In this document: positions 22,697 to 35,163 of the stretch, piece after piece
Numbering within the stretch: the first letter of the stretch is position 1
How the letters are laid out: every line of letters starts with the position of its first letter
NCBI GenBank assembly: GCA_010093685.1
Contig: MU006216.1
Span: 261,065-325,064 of the forward strand
Direction of reading: 5' to 3'
DNA from: Ophiobolus disseminans
Lineage: Eukaryota > Ascomycota > Dothideomycetes > Pleosporales > Phaeosphaeriaceae
Length of the DNA: 64,000 bases
Program-made: the position numbers and the translations under genes
The notes under the pieces: model-generated
Told to the model about the DNA's origin: nothing
Databases searched by the model: none
The model's input: only the letters and a program-made list of their open reading frames with translations

Positions 22697-25333
22697 ATGC
22701 GCCAGCAGACTTTCCTCTACTCCACCTGTCTGGCGAAGTACCACAACCTTGGAAACCACAACAGCGCCATGTTCATGGACTCCCTAAACGCTGTCAAACG
22801 TTGGGTCTTGTCTCCGCTAAGATCACAGCCAACTACATATGGACACATCACCAGCCCTGACTCCATGGAATTGAGAAATCTTACCAGTGTCCAAAGGGAA
22901 AGTAAAGATATCCAGGAATCCTCAAGTCTGTCTGCTTCCAAACGATCTAAAATCAAGCAAGTTTCGCGGATGCCGTCCACTACAGCAGAAAGGATCTCCG
23001 TGCATCGTTTCACTGGTTGGAGAACTGGTGTTCTCCATTTTGCGCTTTGGTCGTCTCTCGTCTTCTTAATAAATCTCGTTGCTACTATCTGGGGTTCTAG
23101 CTCGAGCAGACCGAACCGAGGTGTCTTTTATGAAGGGGACTGCAAACACACAAAACGGCTGAACTCTGGAATCCATGTGCTTATTAACTTTCTGAGCACC
23201 ATCCTTCTAAGTGGAAGCAATTATTGCATGCAAGTATTGTCTGCACCGACGCGAAAGGAGATCGATACAGTGCATGATTCTGGGCGAGGGAGGTGGCTTG
23301 ACATCGGTGTGCCTGGTTTACGCAACCTGAGGTACATTGGTCGACGTCGATTGGTGCTGTGGTGCTTACTTGCACTTTCGTCTCTACCTTTACATCTTTT
23401 GTACGTCATGACCCAGCTGCCCTAAATGTTTGTCGATCTAACTAGTTGCAGCTACAACTCTGCCGTCTACGCTTCGCTCTCCTCCAACAGCTACCGGGTA
23501 TTTTCAGTCAGTCAATCGTTTCTTGACGAAGATTTGAGGCTACCCTGTCCGGATCCTAGCAACAAGGCCTGCGATCAACGCTGGCGTCTTCTAAGTGACA
23601 GACCAGTCGTGCTCCAAATTCTCAAAGAAAAAGCACGCGCGGGAGAACTTCTCAGACTTAGTCCTCTAGAATGTATACAGCAATACGCCCAAATTGTCCA
23701 GTTCGAACGAAGGAACGTCCTCCTTGTTGCAGACGACAAGTTTTTCCCTCCTGCAGAGAACAGTACTCTCTGGAAAAACTCCCATGTATACTCGGACGAT
23801 CGCTTTTCTGCTAAGGACGTGTACGGCCCTGAAAGTGCGTCGGATGCGTATGCTTGGATTTGTGGAGGCAGCTCAGGGGGCAATGGTGGTGGAAGTGGTT
23901 CAACCCCTTGCTCAGATCGGATTGAGGATATTAAGAAATCTCCAGATAAGTGGAAGACAGGTTTTGTGTGTGGGCCAGCACCAGCCAATACATCCGTGGG
24001 CCGCACGTGCAAAAACCAAGGCTGGCCTGTAGGGTATTGCCTCAGCGAAAGCGGTGAGCCGCACTGCAAACTCCACTTCGAGTTGGGCATTGCTGTGGCA
24101 GTGACTGTGCTTAACCTCCTAAAGGCTTTGCTAATGTTCTGTGTCGCTTTTGGCGTCTACGACGAACCACTCCTCACTATCGGCGATGCTGTAGCCTCTT
24201 TCCTCCACGAACACGATCCTTCGACCCAAAATATGTGCTTGGCATCAATGAGCGACTTCAAACAAAAGAAAGGCTTCCGAACAGGTCCGCGACAATGGCG
24301 CAACGAGACGCACCGGTGGAAGGATGTCACAAGCAGAAGGCGTCGTACCACCACCCTGATCACGTAAGAAGATAAACCCTGAACCGTTGTGCGCTTCAAC
24401 CTTTAACGCCCTTACAGATTTCTTGTGGCTTTAGCAGGAGTGTGTGCGCTCTTGATCGTTGGAATCCAGAGTGTGCCAACCAAAAGCTCGATCTTGCGTC
24501 TTGCTTATGGTACGTTCTTCTACTTCGGTAAAGATTAAACCAGGACATTATTAATGCCCTAAGTTAGGTTCCATAGATCCGCGCACTTCGATCGCCGGGA
24601 TGCCGAACTCAACTCTCGCAAATGCTGTCATTGCCAATAGCCCACAAGTTATACTGTCCCTCTTATACTTTTCTTACAACTCTTTAATGACAGCCATGGT
24701 CATGGGCTACGAATGTGAGTGGAACTTCATGCAAAGCGCAAAGGCCGAACATACTCATCACTGTCTCCAGGGACATCATACGCGCACAAACGGAAAGGCC
24801 TTAGAGTCAGTGCGCGGCCTGAAGGACAACAGCGATCGACATATTTCCTCCAACTTCCATATCGCTTTGGTGTTCCTCTTATCATACTCAGCGGTACAAT
24901 CCACTGGATGATCTCGCAGAGCATCTTCCTCTTGGCAATTGACTTTTACGACGCCTTGGGCAAAGTGGACGATAGCTACAGAGCGGGTATGCCGTACGCA
25001 TCGCGTGACTATAGAACACTAGGCTTTTCGCCTGCGGCAATTGTCTCGGTGATCGTTATGGCATCGGTAATGGTCATCGCAATCATTGGTATGGGTTATA
25101 TCCCCTACAGCAAAGGCATACCTCTTGCAGGAAGCAACAGTATGGCAATAAGCGCGGCGTGTCATCCCATGGGCGAGAATGAAGGCGACGAGAACGAACG
25201 CACGACTGCATTTGAGAAATTGCAGTGGGGTGTAATAAAGACGAGTCAAGATGGGGTCGGCCATTGTGGCTTCTCAAGCAATCATGTCACGGCACCAGTT
25301 GAGGGTGCGGTATATACTGGAGCGAAAGAATGA
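22697..25333 (+). CDS. DUF6536-containing multi-pass membrane protein
   Basis: Fungal-specific polytopic membrane protein of unknown function. Exons are 22697-23400, 23452-24363, 24418-24509, 24568-24714 and 24771-25333, giving 805 aa with frame kept at each junction. After a hydrophilic N-tail of about 110 residues the family signature appears: RFTGWRTGVLHFALWSSLVF, then CKHTKRLNSGIHVLINFLST, SNYCMQVLSAPTRKEID and RWLDIGVPGLRNLRYI, ending at HLFYNSAVYASLSS across intron 1. A large extracellular-type loop has several Cys and a Gly/Ser-rich patch. The C-terminal half carries further membrane segments with the conserved YEWTSYAHKRKGLRVS and QRSTYFLQLPYRFG motifs; the first is restored only by intron 4. 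The most upstream ATG was used, so the true start may lie up to 25 codons further in. The role is not known. Confidence 0.9.
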
Positions 25334-25662
25334 GGCAAACATAGTATACCTGTAAGGCAATGAGTTGCGGCGGACCTGTTGAACTTTCTCAACTTCGACG
25401 AGCGAAGCCATGTCCCCGCACGTTAATCTAGGCCGCTCAGCGTGCCACTAGAGATGAAAGATTATGCATTGAACACCTCAACAAGCATCTCCAAATATGA
25501 ACAGATGATTGACTAACGGAACGAGATTATCTATAATGTTGAAATGTCTTAAATGAACCGAAGCGGAAGGGTTGTTACAAGAAGTGAAAATGGGCCACAG
25601 CGAACCAACCACCCCATAGACGCCATAGACAAGAACAAAGGAGATGCAGTGACCATAGTCGG
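25334..25662. other. Intergenic between convergent DUF6536 and laccase genes
   Basis: A 329-bp gap between convergent genes that should hold two 3' ends. No other structure was seen. Confidence 0.5.
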
Positions 25663-27629
25663 TTATATACCAGAATCCGTCTGGTTGTACGGTCTGTCTG
25701 GCGTGTTACCACTGCCAGGAGCCCAGTACCCATCCCACTCATCGCAGCCTTTTTTGAGCACGCTTCGATCACCAAGGCTTCCACCTTGCAAATCGCTATA
25801 CCGCTCACCGAACTGCATGCTCAAGCCCTGTGAAGCGTGCCATGCGATGTGGCAATGCATGATCCACATTCCTGGGTTGTCCGCTGGGAAAGCCATGAGT
25901 AGGTAGCCGCCGGGTGTGAGTGTGGCAGTATCGCGACGAGTAGGGTTGTTGAAGGTCAAGCCGTTTGTGCTGCCGTCCCAAGTGCCAGTCCCTTGGCCAA
26001 CGATATAAAAATCATGGCCTAGAAAGCGCAAGCATGAAGTTAGTGCATGTCGCAAGTCGACTCTGTGGATGAGATACGTACCATGAAGATGGATTGGGTG
26101 AGGAAGTTGGATCCTAGCCGATGACTGAATCCACCAGAGGTACCAGCCATCCTTCTGCTGCATTGACTTGACGTTGGAGTTTGGTCCAAAATCCTGCGAG
26201 CCGCTGAGGATGGTCTCGAGAGTAGGATCGTTCCAATTAACAATGTGAGGAGATCCGTCAATGTACCAGCGAAACAAGTTGCTCTTGGCCGGGTCTTGGA
26301 AGTGGGTCAGGTCCATCTTGCCAGCGGTGCCGACCACGGACTGAGGAACTTCGTTTGGAACGGCGGGAACAAGGCTTGCTGTCGGTTCATCCACGCATGT
26401 AGTCTTCATAGTCACACTTGCGGTGGATGATGGATTGCTGTTGGCCGCGCCTTCGTAGCGTAGAATAGCTCCCATCGGGATATTCTTACTGGTGATTGCA
26501 TTCCTGCCACATGCCGTGCCGGGCTGAACGCGGAACCAGTAGTTATCAGCCGTTTGGTTTGCGCTGATAATCACATCGTATCTCTGGCCAATCGCCAAAG
26601 TAAGCTGATTGGTTGTCCATGGTTTGATTGGCACAAAATCTGCCGTGATGACGGTGAATGGATGACCATCCATCGACACGGAAAAGTAATTGTCGACAGA
26701 AGTGTTAATGATTCGGATACGATACTTCTTGTTCTATGGTCACAATTAGTAGAGTTCGGAAAGCTCCTCGTAGTGACACAAACCTTAGTAACCTTCATCA
26801 CCGCATAGTTGCCATTGCCTTTCCCATCGACATGCGTTCCGTTAACCAAAATGTTGTCGGGGGTTGGTGGCCCAACCAAGGAGTGTTGCGCCACCTCATT
26901 GAGGGTCAAAGCTGGCGTATAGTACCAATCAGTAAGGGGAAGAGTACCAAGATCTTCGTCGTAGTTTGATGAAGCCGGTCCATCGATGATCATAGTGCCG
27001 ACTACACCATCGCCGTACTGAGCCGACCAGTGAGAGTGGTACCAAGATGTGCCAAATTGTGTAGCTCGGAACCTATATTGGCGTGTCTTCCCCGGTGCAA
27101 TTGGGCATTCTGTGATTCCTGGCACACCATCATGCTGACAGGTGTTGAGTTGTCGAACACCATGCCAATGAATCCCCGTCCCATTGTGCTGGAGGTTGTT
27201 CTTCACATTGACAATAATCCAGTCACCCCATTTAGCTCGGATAACGGGTCCCGGGTATTGTTGATTTATTAGCATGACGGGTCGATTCCCACCGCTTCCA
27301 TCAGGATTTGGTCTTGTGGAATTCGATATCTCTAAATCGTACTACCGGGTGTTAAAGACATTCACAAGTAGTTTTCTGGTGTATCAGCTTACCGTAACAG
27401 TGGTCCCGTCTGGTGGCGCCTTCGCATCGAAGTCAGTAGAAATACTGAAGCCGTTGCTCCAGCAGCGCCGAGTCTGTGGTCCATTCGTACATGCGCCATC
27501 AGGCACTGCAGAAGCCGAGGTAGCTTGTCGATTGACAAGCACGCGAGTTGGCGGGTCGGCCCGTGGAATAGTTACACCTAGAGCGAGTGACCCAAAAGCG
27601 AGCCAGGAAGTAAATGAATGAAGCAGCAT
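25663..27629 (-). CDS. Secreted laccase (multicopper oxidase)
   Basis: Extracellular copper oxidase that oxidises phenols while reducing oxygen to water; such enzymes act on lignin-like phenolics or melanin precursors. Exons are 27629-27393, 27341-26784, 26733-26082 and 26018-25663, giving 600 aa. The N-terminus is a signal peptide (MLLHSFTSWLAFGSLALGV). All four copper-ligand motifs are present: HWHGVRQ, WYHSHWSAQYGDG, HPIHLHGHDF (restored by intron 3) and HCHIAWHAS. Several Asn-x-Ser/Thr sites fit glycosylation. The chain ends ...NQTDSGI, the C-terminal DSG-I/L/V plug of ascomycete laccases. The domain order is three cupredoxin domains. The start is the ATG that directly opens the signal peptide. 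The physiological substrate is not known, and there is no pigment cluster nearby. Confidence 0.95.
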
Positions 27630-29655
27630 GATGTATGGTGTGCAATCTATCGAAACGACGATGGAACGGAAGTACGGTAGATATATATTGAAGAAGCGTA
27701 CCCAAGCCAATGAGTGAAGAACGAACCCTGAGTTCAATCAAATTGATAACAGGGTGAGAACCGGGCGTAAGGTAACGATTTATATTAACGTCCAAGCGGG
27801 CTGAGCTGGCGGTGTGTGTTATGGGGGGTGTTCGGCGCTTGCAGACTGTACAAGCGAGGCGCATATCCAGGAGCGCGCCAACCATCAGCGTCTCCATGGC
27901 TACACCAACTTTGATTAGCTTACACGCATGTGGGAAGGAATCTGCTAGGAATACCCCTTATTTTCCTTGGACACAATTTTGCAGCTGTCAAGTCTAAGAT
28001 GAGATGGGGATAGTGCAGCGTGTCTGAAAATGGGAAGTTTCTGACACTTCGTTGAGTGTGGACGGCACGGGGCCTATTTTGAGATCCAATAGTGGCGTAT
28101 GTATCCAGTCAGTGGGTACCCACGGCCCAGGCTGCTCGAACCATTTCGTACATCTCGGAAGCCTGGAGATAGGACGGCGAGAATGTGGTGACCAGGGTAC
28201 GTGATTACGCACGATTGTGGCTTGTGGAGCCTTTGCCCTCAGCCAGGAACAAAGTGAACATGTGCATGCTCCCTGATCCAACACGGCGGATTCACTAGAA
28301 GCTCGAGTCAGATTCAAGGCAAGGAGATGGATCCAACTCCGTATGACAACTCTTAGCTGTCAAAGCTGCTGTACTATCTGCAGCGCCACCTCGTGTGCGA
28401 TCCCACACCAATAGAGTTATTGAGTTCTAGGAAAGGAGGCGAAGATATCACACAGGGTTAATCGTGGAACTTATGATCGTGCTTTGGCGAACATACGCGA
28501 AACGGGACAAGTCCCACCACGCGGGTCAGATTCAAGTGCTGTCATTGACCGGACAATGGCATGCGCTTCGCCATGAAGATCAACATTGCTTCTGCCTGGC
28601 AGGAAGGACAAATCCATTCGGTAGTAGTCGGACATGGGTAGATTGGTAGGGCTGGCAGGGGCATGCGAGGCAGGATCCCAGTCTACAATACGTGCTTACG
28701 CTGACTTCTCGAAGTATTTTACGTCCCTGCACTAGACGGTAGTACACAATGGTCCGATCTGATACGGGGTCACTTGGCATGGTCAGCTGGTTGGAGACCA
28801 AGGCCTTGCTTTTCTGGCTCTGCCGGGCGCATTCGTGAGCTCCGCTGCGGTGTCGCGGCATGGAGACGCCTATTTATGTACAGTGAGCCAATGATTGCCT
28901 CAAGTGTCCGATACAGTATAGCAACCTCGGCGCCACACGAAGTATGGAGTTACGATACCGGTACTTCGAACGTGGGCGAGGGCCTCGAGAAACGGCGTAC
29001 GGCTCCCGAGGTCGTGGTAGCCGCGATCAGGTTTAACAAGGCTGCTCTGGTGAAATTCATGAAAGGTGTCGAGATTTAGCCGGGACCATAAACACCAGCA
29101 AGTAGTCGCCGGGTGAGATGTGCTGCAAGCGCATGCATCGTGTTGGCGTTGGAGAGAGAGTGGTGACGTGAATGCCACCCCTGAAAGTGGGCTCCAAGGT
29201 TTGCCTTAGCGCGGTGCACGGGCACCAGCAATGCCGATTCCGAGTGGCTTGATTACCCTGGGCATGGTACTTCCTCCACCCCACATGGTGTTACAAGACG
29301 AGTCCAGCTGCGTGAGATGGCTTTTTTACTTCCATGGGGCGTAGGATGCGGATAGATGACGCCACTACCTATCATGCTGACCATCCGGACCGCCGAGGAT
29401 ACAACTCCCGTATCGAGGATGCCAACACAGACACCTACCATCGCTATTTGCATCTGCGTCTCAGCCGTCTGCCCAAGCCATGCTCCACTGAGACTCGGAC
29501 AAGGGATCTGGGCGATAAGCGCCAGTCATGAACTGCGAACTCAGCATGCAAACGACATGGGTACAAAAGGCGATTCGTCCTCTCTCAGTGGCTCGAAACC
29601 ATCAGTCTAGGTGTCCATCATTTCCTCACGATCAATTCTCGGCCGCCGTATAGCC
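27630..29655. other. Intergenic, about 2 kb, between divergent laccase and secreted-protein genes
   Basis: It contains both promoters. The frames at 27994-28317, 28774-29079 and 28900-29178 overlap on opposite strands without recognisable domains. No repeat was seen. Confidence 0.5.
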
Positions 29656-30876
29656 ATGTTGTTCTCTCAATCTTTGTCCCTCACAGCATTCGCTGTTTTG
29701 CTATCATTCGCCAAGGCCGACGGCCCAAACGCCATCTGCTATGCTTATGGAGTTGATTTCGTGGACGAAGGCAATTACTTCATCAACTCGCAGCTCTCCG
29801 AGAAGTTCAGTGCGGTCTCCTACTTCCAAGGATGTAACCAAGACATAGCCGATGTCTTGCTGGTCGAACCTGCGGGCGTCAATTCCCAGGAATATCTATG
29901 CGATCAGATTTCTACCTACCCTGAGAACGATCTCAAGCTCTCGACATGTCCGATCCAAAAGAGCCAAATGATCTCCGGGCACTGGCTACTCCTGGTAATG
30001 GGAAACAATGGTGATCTGGGACAACCATTTGCCTGGCAGCGCGACCTCTATCTAACCGTAGGGACACCGGTCACGAGCACCTTCACGCCTACTGTAACAT
30101 TCAGTCTTACTTCAACGCCTATCGTGACCCAAACGACAACGACAACCTTTGTCAATGTCATCACGACTCGTCCTCTATCCACAGTTACACTTCCAAGCGG
30201 GACGGCCCAAAACACGAAGACCATTACTCCTCTGCCAACAACCACCACATCAACGAAGATCATGACGAAAACCTCGCTATCTCTGACCAAAGTGTTTGCT
30301 GTGACCACCCAAACCGTCACCGCTACATGCACTACTCCAGGTAGACCAGGTCGTCCCGATAAGCCTTGTCGCTACTCGCCCACGAAGCTACATCCAGCTG
30401 CCATGGTCACTCCCACCATCATCCCCAAGATGCACCGCTTTATGCGCAAGTCTGACCGGGCAGTTGACATTGAATGGGCTCGTGCTCGTTTTGAAGCTGC
30501 TAAGCAAAGACGCGCCGAGAAGGCCCTTGAAGCTGCTGCTCCTCTTGAGCGACGGGCGCCCGACGCTCCAATTCTTACAGTCACTGGCGATATTCCCGTG
30601 AACACTACAACTACTGTTCTCGCACCAGCTAGCACAACCGTTGAGACTGTTCTTACCTCCGAGACCACGACTTCCACGCTACCTGCCGTGACCGTATTTT
30701 CTGGCCTGTATACCAACACGGTCACACTTCCGACTCCGACCAAAACACAGCTGAAACTGAGCTTCGCTACAACTACGAAGATCATCACATTCGGAGCTAC
30801 ATTCACGAAGCGTACTACTGTTACTCCGACAACCTCCGTGAGTGCTTGCAAGAAGGCGGGTGGGCATTTCTGGTGA
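29656..30876 (+). CDS. Secreted Ser/Thr-rich protein of unknown function
   Basis: Single-exon gene of about 406 aa. It opens with a signal peptide (MLFSQSLSLTAFAVLLSFAKA) and likely cleavage before DGPNA. The N-terminal domain (about residues 22-135) reads AICYAYGVDFVDEGNYFINS, then several Cys and FAWQRDLYLTVG. I recall this pattern from uncharacterised fungal secreted proteins. It is followed by a long Thr/Ser/Pro/Val-rich stalk suited to O-glycosylation, a central patch with a Cys and basic residues, and an Arg/Ala helix ending LERRAPDAP, which looks like a Kex2 cleavage site. A second Thr-rich stretch follows and the tail is ACKKAGGHFW. No GPI signal is obvious, so it is probably wall-associated or released. 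The ATG at 29656 was chosen because it starts the signal peptide. Confidence 0.8.
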   Translation: MLFSQSLSLTAFAVLLSFAKADGPNAICYAYGVDFVDEGNYFINSQLSEKFSAVSYFQGCNQDIADVLLVEPAGVNSQEYLCDQISTYPENDLKLSTCPIQKSQMISGHWLLLVMGNNGDLGQPFAWQRDLYLTVGTPVTSTFTPTVTFSLTSTPIVTQTTTTTFVNVITTRPLSTVTLPSGTAQNTKTITPLPTTTTSTKIMTKTSLSLTKVFAVTTQTVTATCTTPGRPGRPDKPCRYSPTKLHPAAMVTPTIIPKMHRFMRKSDRAVDIEWARARFEAAKQRRAEKALEAAAPLERRAPDAPILTVTGDIPVNTTTTVLAPASTTVETVLTSETTTSTLPAVTVFSGLYTNTVTLPTPTKTQLKLSFATTTKIITFGATFTKRTTVTPTTSVSACKKAGGHFW

Positions 30877-33800
30877 AAACGGAGGAATCTTTCAGCAAGT
30901 CGATTTAACATTTTTCATTCTCTTGAGTTTCTGCATTTGCGGCGTATTTTCACTTTGGATCGCCTAGAAAGTTCTCCTTGCTCGTTCCATTGTACATAGC
31001 ACGAAATCACGATTGCCAATTCCCAATCTAATCCCAGCATCTGCCGTACCACTTTGCACGTCCCGAAAGTTTCACAACAGGTAACACTGCTTCGCATATC
31101 AATGTGCCCTGCATGTACAATCTGACCTGCGTTTTGTTAATTGTTTACACGTCATGCATGGTGTTCAAAAACCCACCGCTCTATCGACCGATATTGAGCG
31201 GTCCCTTCGCACCCCGGCCCCCGACACACCGAGAAGCAATAAAGATTGCACAGCATGGGTGCCCTGCATGCCAATGACTTTCGTCCCCGGGACGCAGAAC
31301 ATTGATGTCCAAACAACATTACTACGCCACATCTCAGCTCTCGAGCGCTAGTCTCCCCCCTGTCCACTAACCCTGTTACGAGGCTGTCTTACTGCCCCAC
31401 ATCTATACCACGCCCGAGTGGGTGACTGAACACGAGGGCCGTGCTGTGGGCTTCCGACAGCCCAAGCTATGGCGTGTCACGCGTGGTTGCAGCATCTTGA
31501 GCTAGTAGGCCGCGAGAACACGGAGACGTTTCTGTGATCTCCGCAGGGTATGGATCTCCGCAATCAATGTCCGAAGAGCTGGATCTCGGAGGCGCTAGTT
31601 GTGTTACTTCAAAACCTTTACTTGGAGACGGCGAGGACGGCAAAGGGACGCGATTAGATGTGCCTGTCATGGGAGTTTGGGCGTCTGAGTGAGACGCGGC
31701 TATCGCAATGTCAGTTCTCGATCCGCAACGTGCCTCCGTTCCAAAAACAGGGATCTTCGCGAAGGTTCTGATGGGTCTGTGTGGCAGTCAGCTTATTGTC
31801 TCACTGATGAATGACATGATTCTCTTTCTGAGGCTGTTGATTGACTTGTCATCTATCCATATCACTTTCGTATATTTCAAATGCCAAGAACATTGTCAGC
31901 TCTGCATCGTACCAGATCCGCGCGTCTTGCTTGATCGCGCGGGAGACGTCGACAGATGAGGCTGATGGTAGCAGGGCTTTACTTTCTCGCTTCCAAAAAA
32001 GCAATTACCCGAATGTACGTTCATGGGCCTGCATGACGACCCGGACACAACCAGCTTTCATCCGATGCAGCCTCGTATATGTCTGCGTTTGCTAGACCGT
32101 TCAGACTTTCGAGGTAAGCGAAACTCAAGCTGCACCATTCTAAAGGTAACGATAAGGATTCGATTGATGTTGCAATCAATAGCTTGTGGACAAGAGTCCT
32201 GGAGTCCACCGGTCGAGTGAAGTGAGAACAAGTCATGTCTTATTTTTAGCTTCCACTGAACTATTGCAAAATAGGCATGGCGGCATGCGCGATTGGCCGT
32301 CAGTGGGATGCGGGACGTTGGCCGCGGGACTGACACGCCGACACGAACGATCAGCATCTCGTTCTTTTCCTCCGCCCGAGCTGCGTCGCTCGTAAACCGT
32401 TTCAGATTTATTGACTTTTGTTCGACTGGGATGCCAAGCATCATTAGAAACGAGAAACGAGTCGTATCACGGTATCGCCGCTGAAGAATCATTTTCCATG
32501 TTCAGCTTTCCTAGCAAGTTTCTTCCTAATGTTCCGAGGTTGTCACCATATCCTTGCCACATTCTAAGCTCGACAGATTCTACGATCGCCGATGACTTGA
32601 CCAGTATTTCGAACGTCTGTACGTGCAGGCCCAAACTATAGATTCTCCACCAACAGCAAAAAATAATAAACTTGAATCGAGTTGGTGTTCAGCACAGCAG
32701 TGGATGTTTAGGGGCAATGGCTGACATGCTTCAACCCGCAGCCATCCGATACTCAACCGCATACGCCCTGCTGTGGTGCTTCTTATGTCAGCAAATAGTG
32801 TGCAGCCTCGTGCGGTCTATCATCCAGCCAGTCTAGCTTTCATGACTAGCGTAGGATTGCATTGTCTGTTTCCCTTATCTAAAATGGTCGACTTCAAACT
32901 TGAAGGTCGAGAAGCCCGAGAGTATCAAGGAACATATAGCTGACACGGAGTTGGACACGTACTAGGCGGCTCGAGAAAAGACCAATAGAGACGTAATCTA
33001 CACCATGTAAATGCGACCGCAGTCAATCAGGACTACAATCCTAAGAGCGGCAGTCGATGCTTCAGGTTACAGGTAAATTTTCAACAACAGAATACATCCG
33101 AGACATGCATCAGATGCTTGATCGAAGCCTGGACGGTGAATGCGGAGAAGATGTGGAATACAAAATCCTCCGCAAAAGTCCAAAGCTTCCTCACCGCATG
33201 CGTCCAGGTTCAGGCTAAGATATCGGAGGATCCGTCGTACGCCCCTTCATCACTTGCATCTCGATGCTGCCTATCATTGGTGCTTATGCGTACCGGTAAG
33301 CATGCGATTCTTCTTTGCGGTAAGGATACTACGCTGCACAGCGAGACTGCGAAACCTTATCGATGCCTCCCTGTATGCGCCGTCGCCCTGGTCAGGTACA
33401 TCATCTCTTTGGCAATACGGCTGCAACGCCATGTCTGTGGCCCCGAGTAGGCAGACTCACCCTGGCCAAGCAGAAGCACATCTAGAGTGTTGCATGGTCT
33501 CTCATTCATGCACTTGCTCCGCGAAGAGCACCACTGTGTCTCACGTACTTTCGCCCTGCTCCAGGTGCACCGTCAATTCAAGGTTAAGGTTGCAAAGCCC
33601 CATCAGCACGCTGTTTCGCCCTGGGTGAGGTGTCTCATCCTTATATTGCGAGGCTGCAAAGCCTCGCATTAGGCACCTTGACTCCACAATTATGTAATAC
33701 AATATACAACGGTTACATTACATTTACCCGTATGGTACGCACATGGGCAAATTTCACATTGTTGCCTGGAAGAGACATGGCTGTGTTTGAGCGGTGAAGA

Positions 33801-35163
33801 CTGGCTGCCCATGCAAACGCACACATGGCATTCTTCAAGCGAATTAATTTGATAATAGGTACCCAAACTCAACAACGCAGTGGTACGAGGCCCAGGTATC
33901 ACTGCGGCTTCTTGTCCTGGTTGTTGGGACTTTGTGGGCTTCGTATGCGCACACTCACAGGCAACACGAGTTGTGGCTTTCTATGCGTCGTCGTCATGAC
34001 TCGGAAAAAGTATAAAGGTACATAGTCAACGAGTCGCTTCCTTCCGCCATAGCGTATGAAGTTATCGCCCAAAGTGGACTTCTTGTGCTTGATCGGGCAT
34101 TATCAGGCGTGATATAAGGAAGCGTTCGGTCCACGAGGTGGCTTGGAGAATCCCAAGGTCGCGGAACCGACCCATGCTGGGTAAATGCAGGGCCCCGAGT
34201 ACGCATCTGCTGGGGCATCTTTACCTCACGTGCAGTTAGTGAGTCGCTTCAGAATACCGAATATGGCCCATGTACCGGGCTTGTCGTGTTGGTACGGTAG
34301 GAGCACATCATGCGCTACCAGCTGTCAGTTAATGGGCGCCTGGTAGTGAAGATACCGGCGAGAAGGTAGCGACGCGAACCGGAAGTTGAGGGTAACTTCC
34401 GCGTCGTCTAGAACAAACCAGGTATGAGAGCTTGAGCTTCATGTTGGGAGTTTGGCGACGCGTCTAAGACACGGCGCATGCTGTTCACTTTGAACATGTC
34501 GTCTGAGCTTCCTAGAATACTATTGCCCGTACGTTTTAAACCCGGAGTCCTTCTAGGACTGCTCTATTGAAAGGTAGTACAGCCACTGGTCACGAGTAAT
34601 ACAAAAAAGGTGGGGACAGCATATGCGCAACATACTTCCTTCGATCGCTTCAACACTCACGCTGGTTCCGAGGATGCAGTTCAAAGATGTCGAGTCGAAG
34701 AAAATAAGGGAAGCCGATCACCTCGCCGACGGTGGTGACACAAAACAGCAGCCAAGCCACAATTCCGTATACGTTAGGCAACAGTTGTAAGCTCGAGGGC
34801 TGGATGGCATTCATCTTCTCGATACCAAAGATAGTATCGCAGGCGAAGCGCCTCGCACCTCTTGTGTGACTGGTAGCAATGGAGCAGCTGACTCGTGAAA
34901 GTGGGCTGAAACTGAAAGCTATGCGCGAGGGCTTGGTGGATGCGCTGGTGGCGAAGGACGCTTCGTGACGTCTCCGGTGAGGAGCCAAGGTTGATTCGGC
35001 ATCTGTGCCAAGGCAAGTGGCATCACCTGGTCAAGAAGCATCAAGCAAGTGGCCTCCAGCCGCGAAGACGTGTGGCGATGGGAGTCAAACAGAGGGTAGA
35101 GGACAACCGGCAGTGGCGATCTCAGGTCCCCTGGTAAGTCTGATTCGTATGTCGCCCACCCTA
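30877..35163. other. Gene-poor region, about 4.3 kb
   Basis: No frame longer than about 165 codons and no recognisable domain. The frames at 33118-33628 (plus) and 34650-35016 (minus) are the longest, but neither can be extended by plausible splicing. A strong short hairpin lies at 33647-33668. It could hold long noncoding transcripts or degraded genes; the sequence alone does not say. Confidence 0.5.
33647..33668. other. Perfect 9-bp hairpin with GCAA loop
   Basis: TGCGAGGCT, then GCAA, then AGCCTCGCA: a perfect 9-bp GC-rich stem closed by a GNRA-type tetraloop. It is isolated in noncoding DNA. It may be chance or a structured RNA element. Confidence 0.6.

Noticed and set aside
33118..33628. 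Overlapping plus-strand frames of 110 and 162 codons
   Set aside because: No domain, no plausible splice joins, and the two frames exclude each other.
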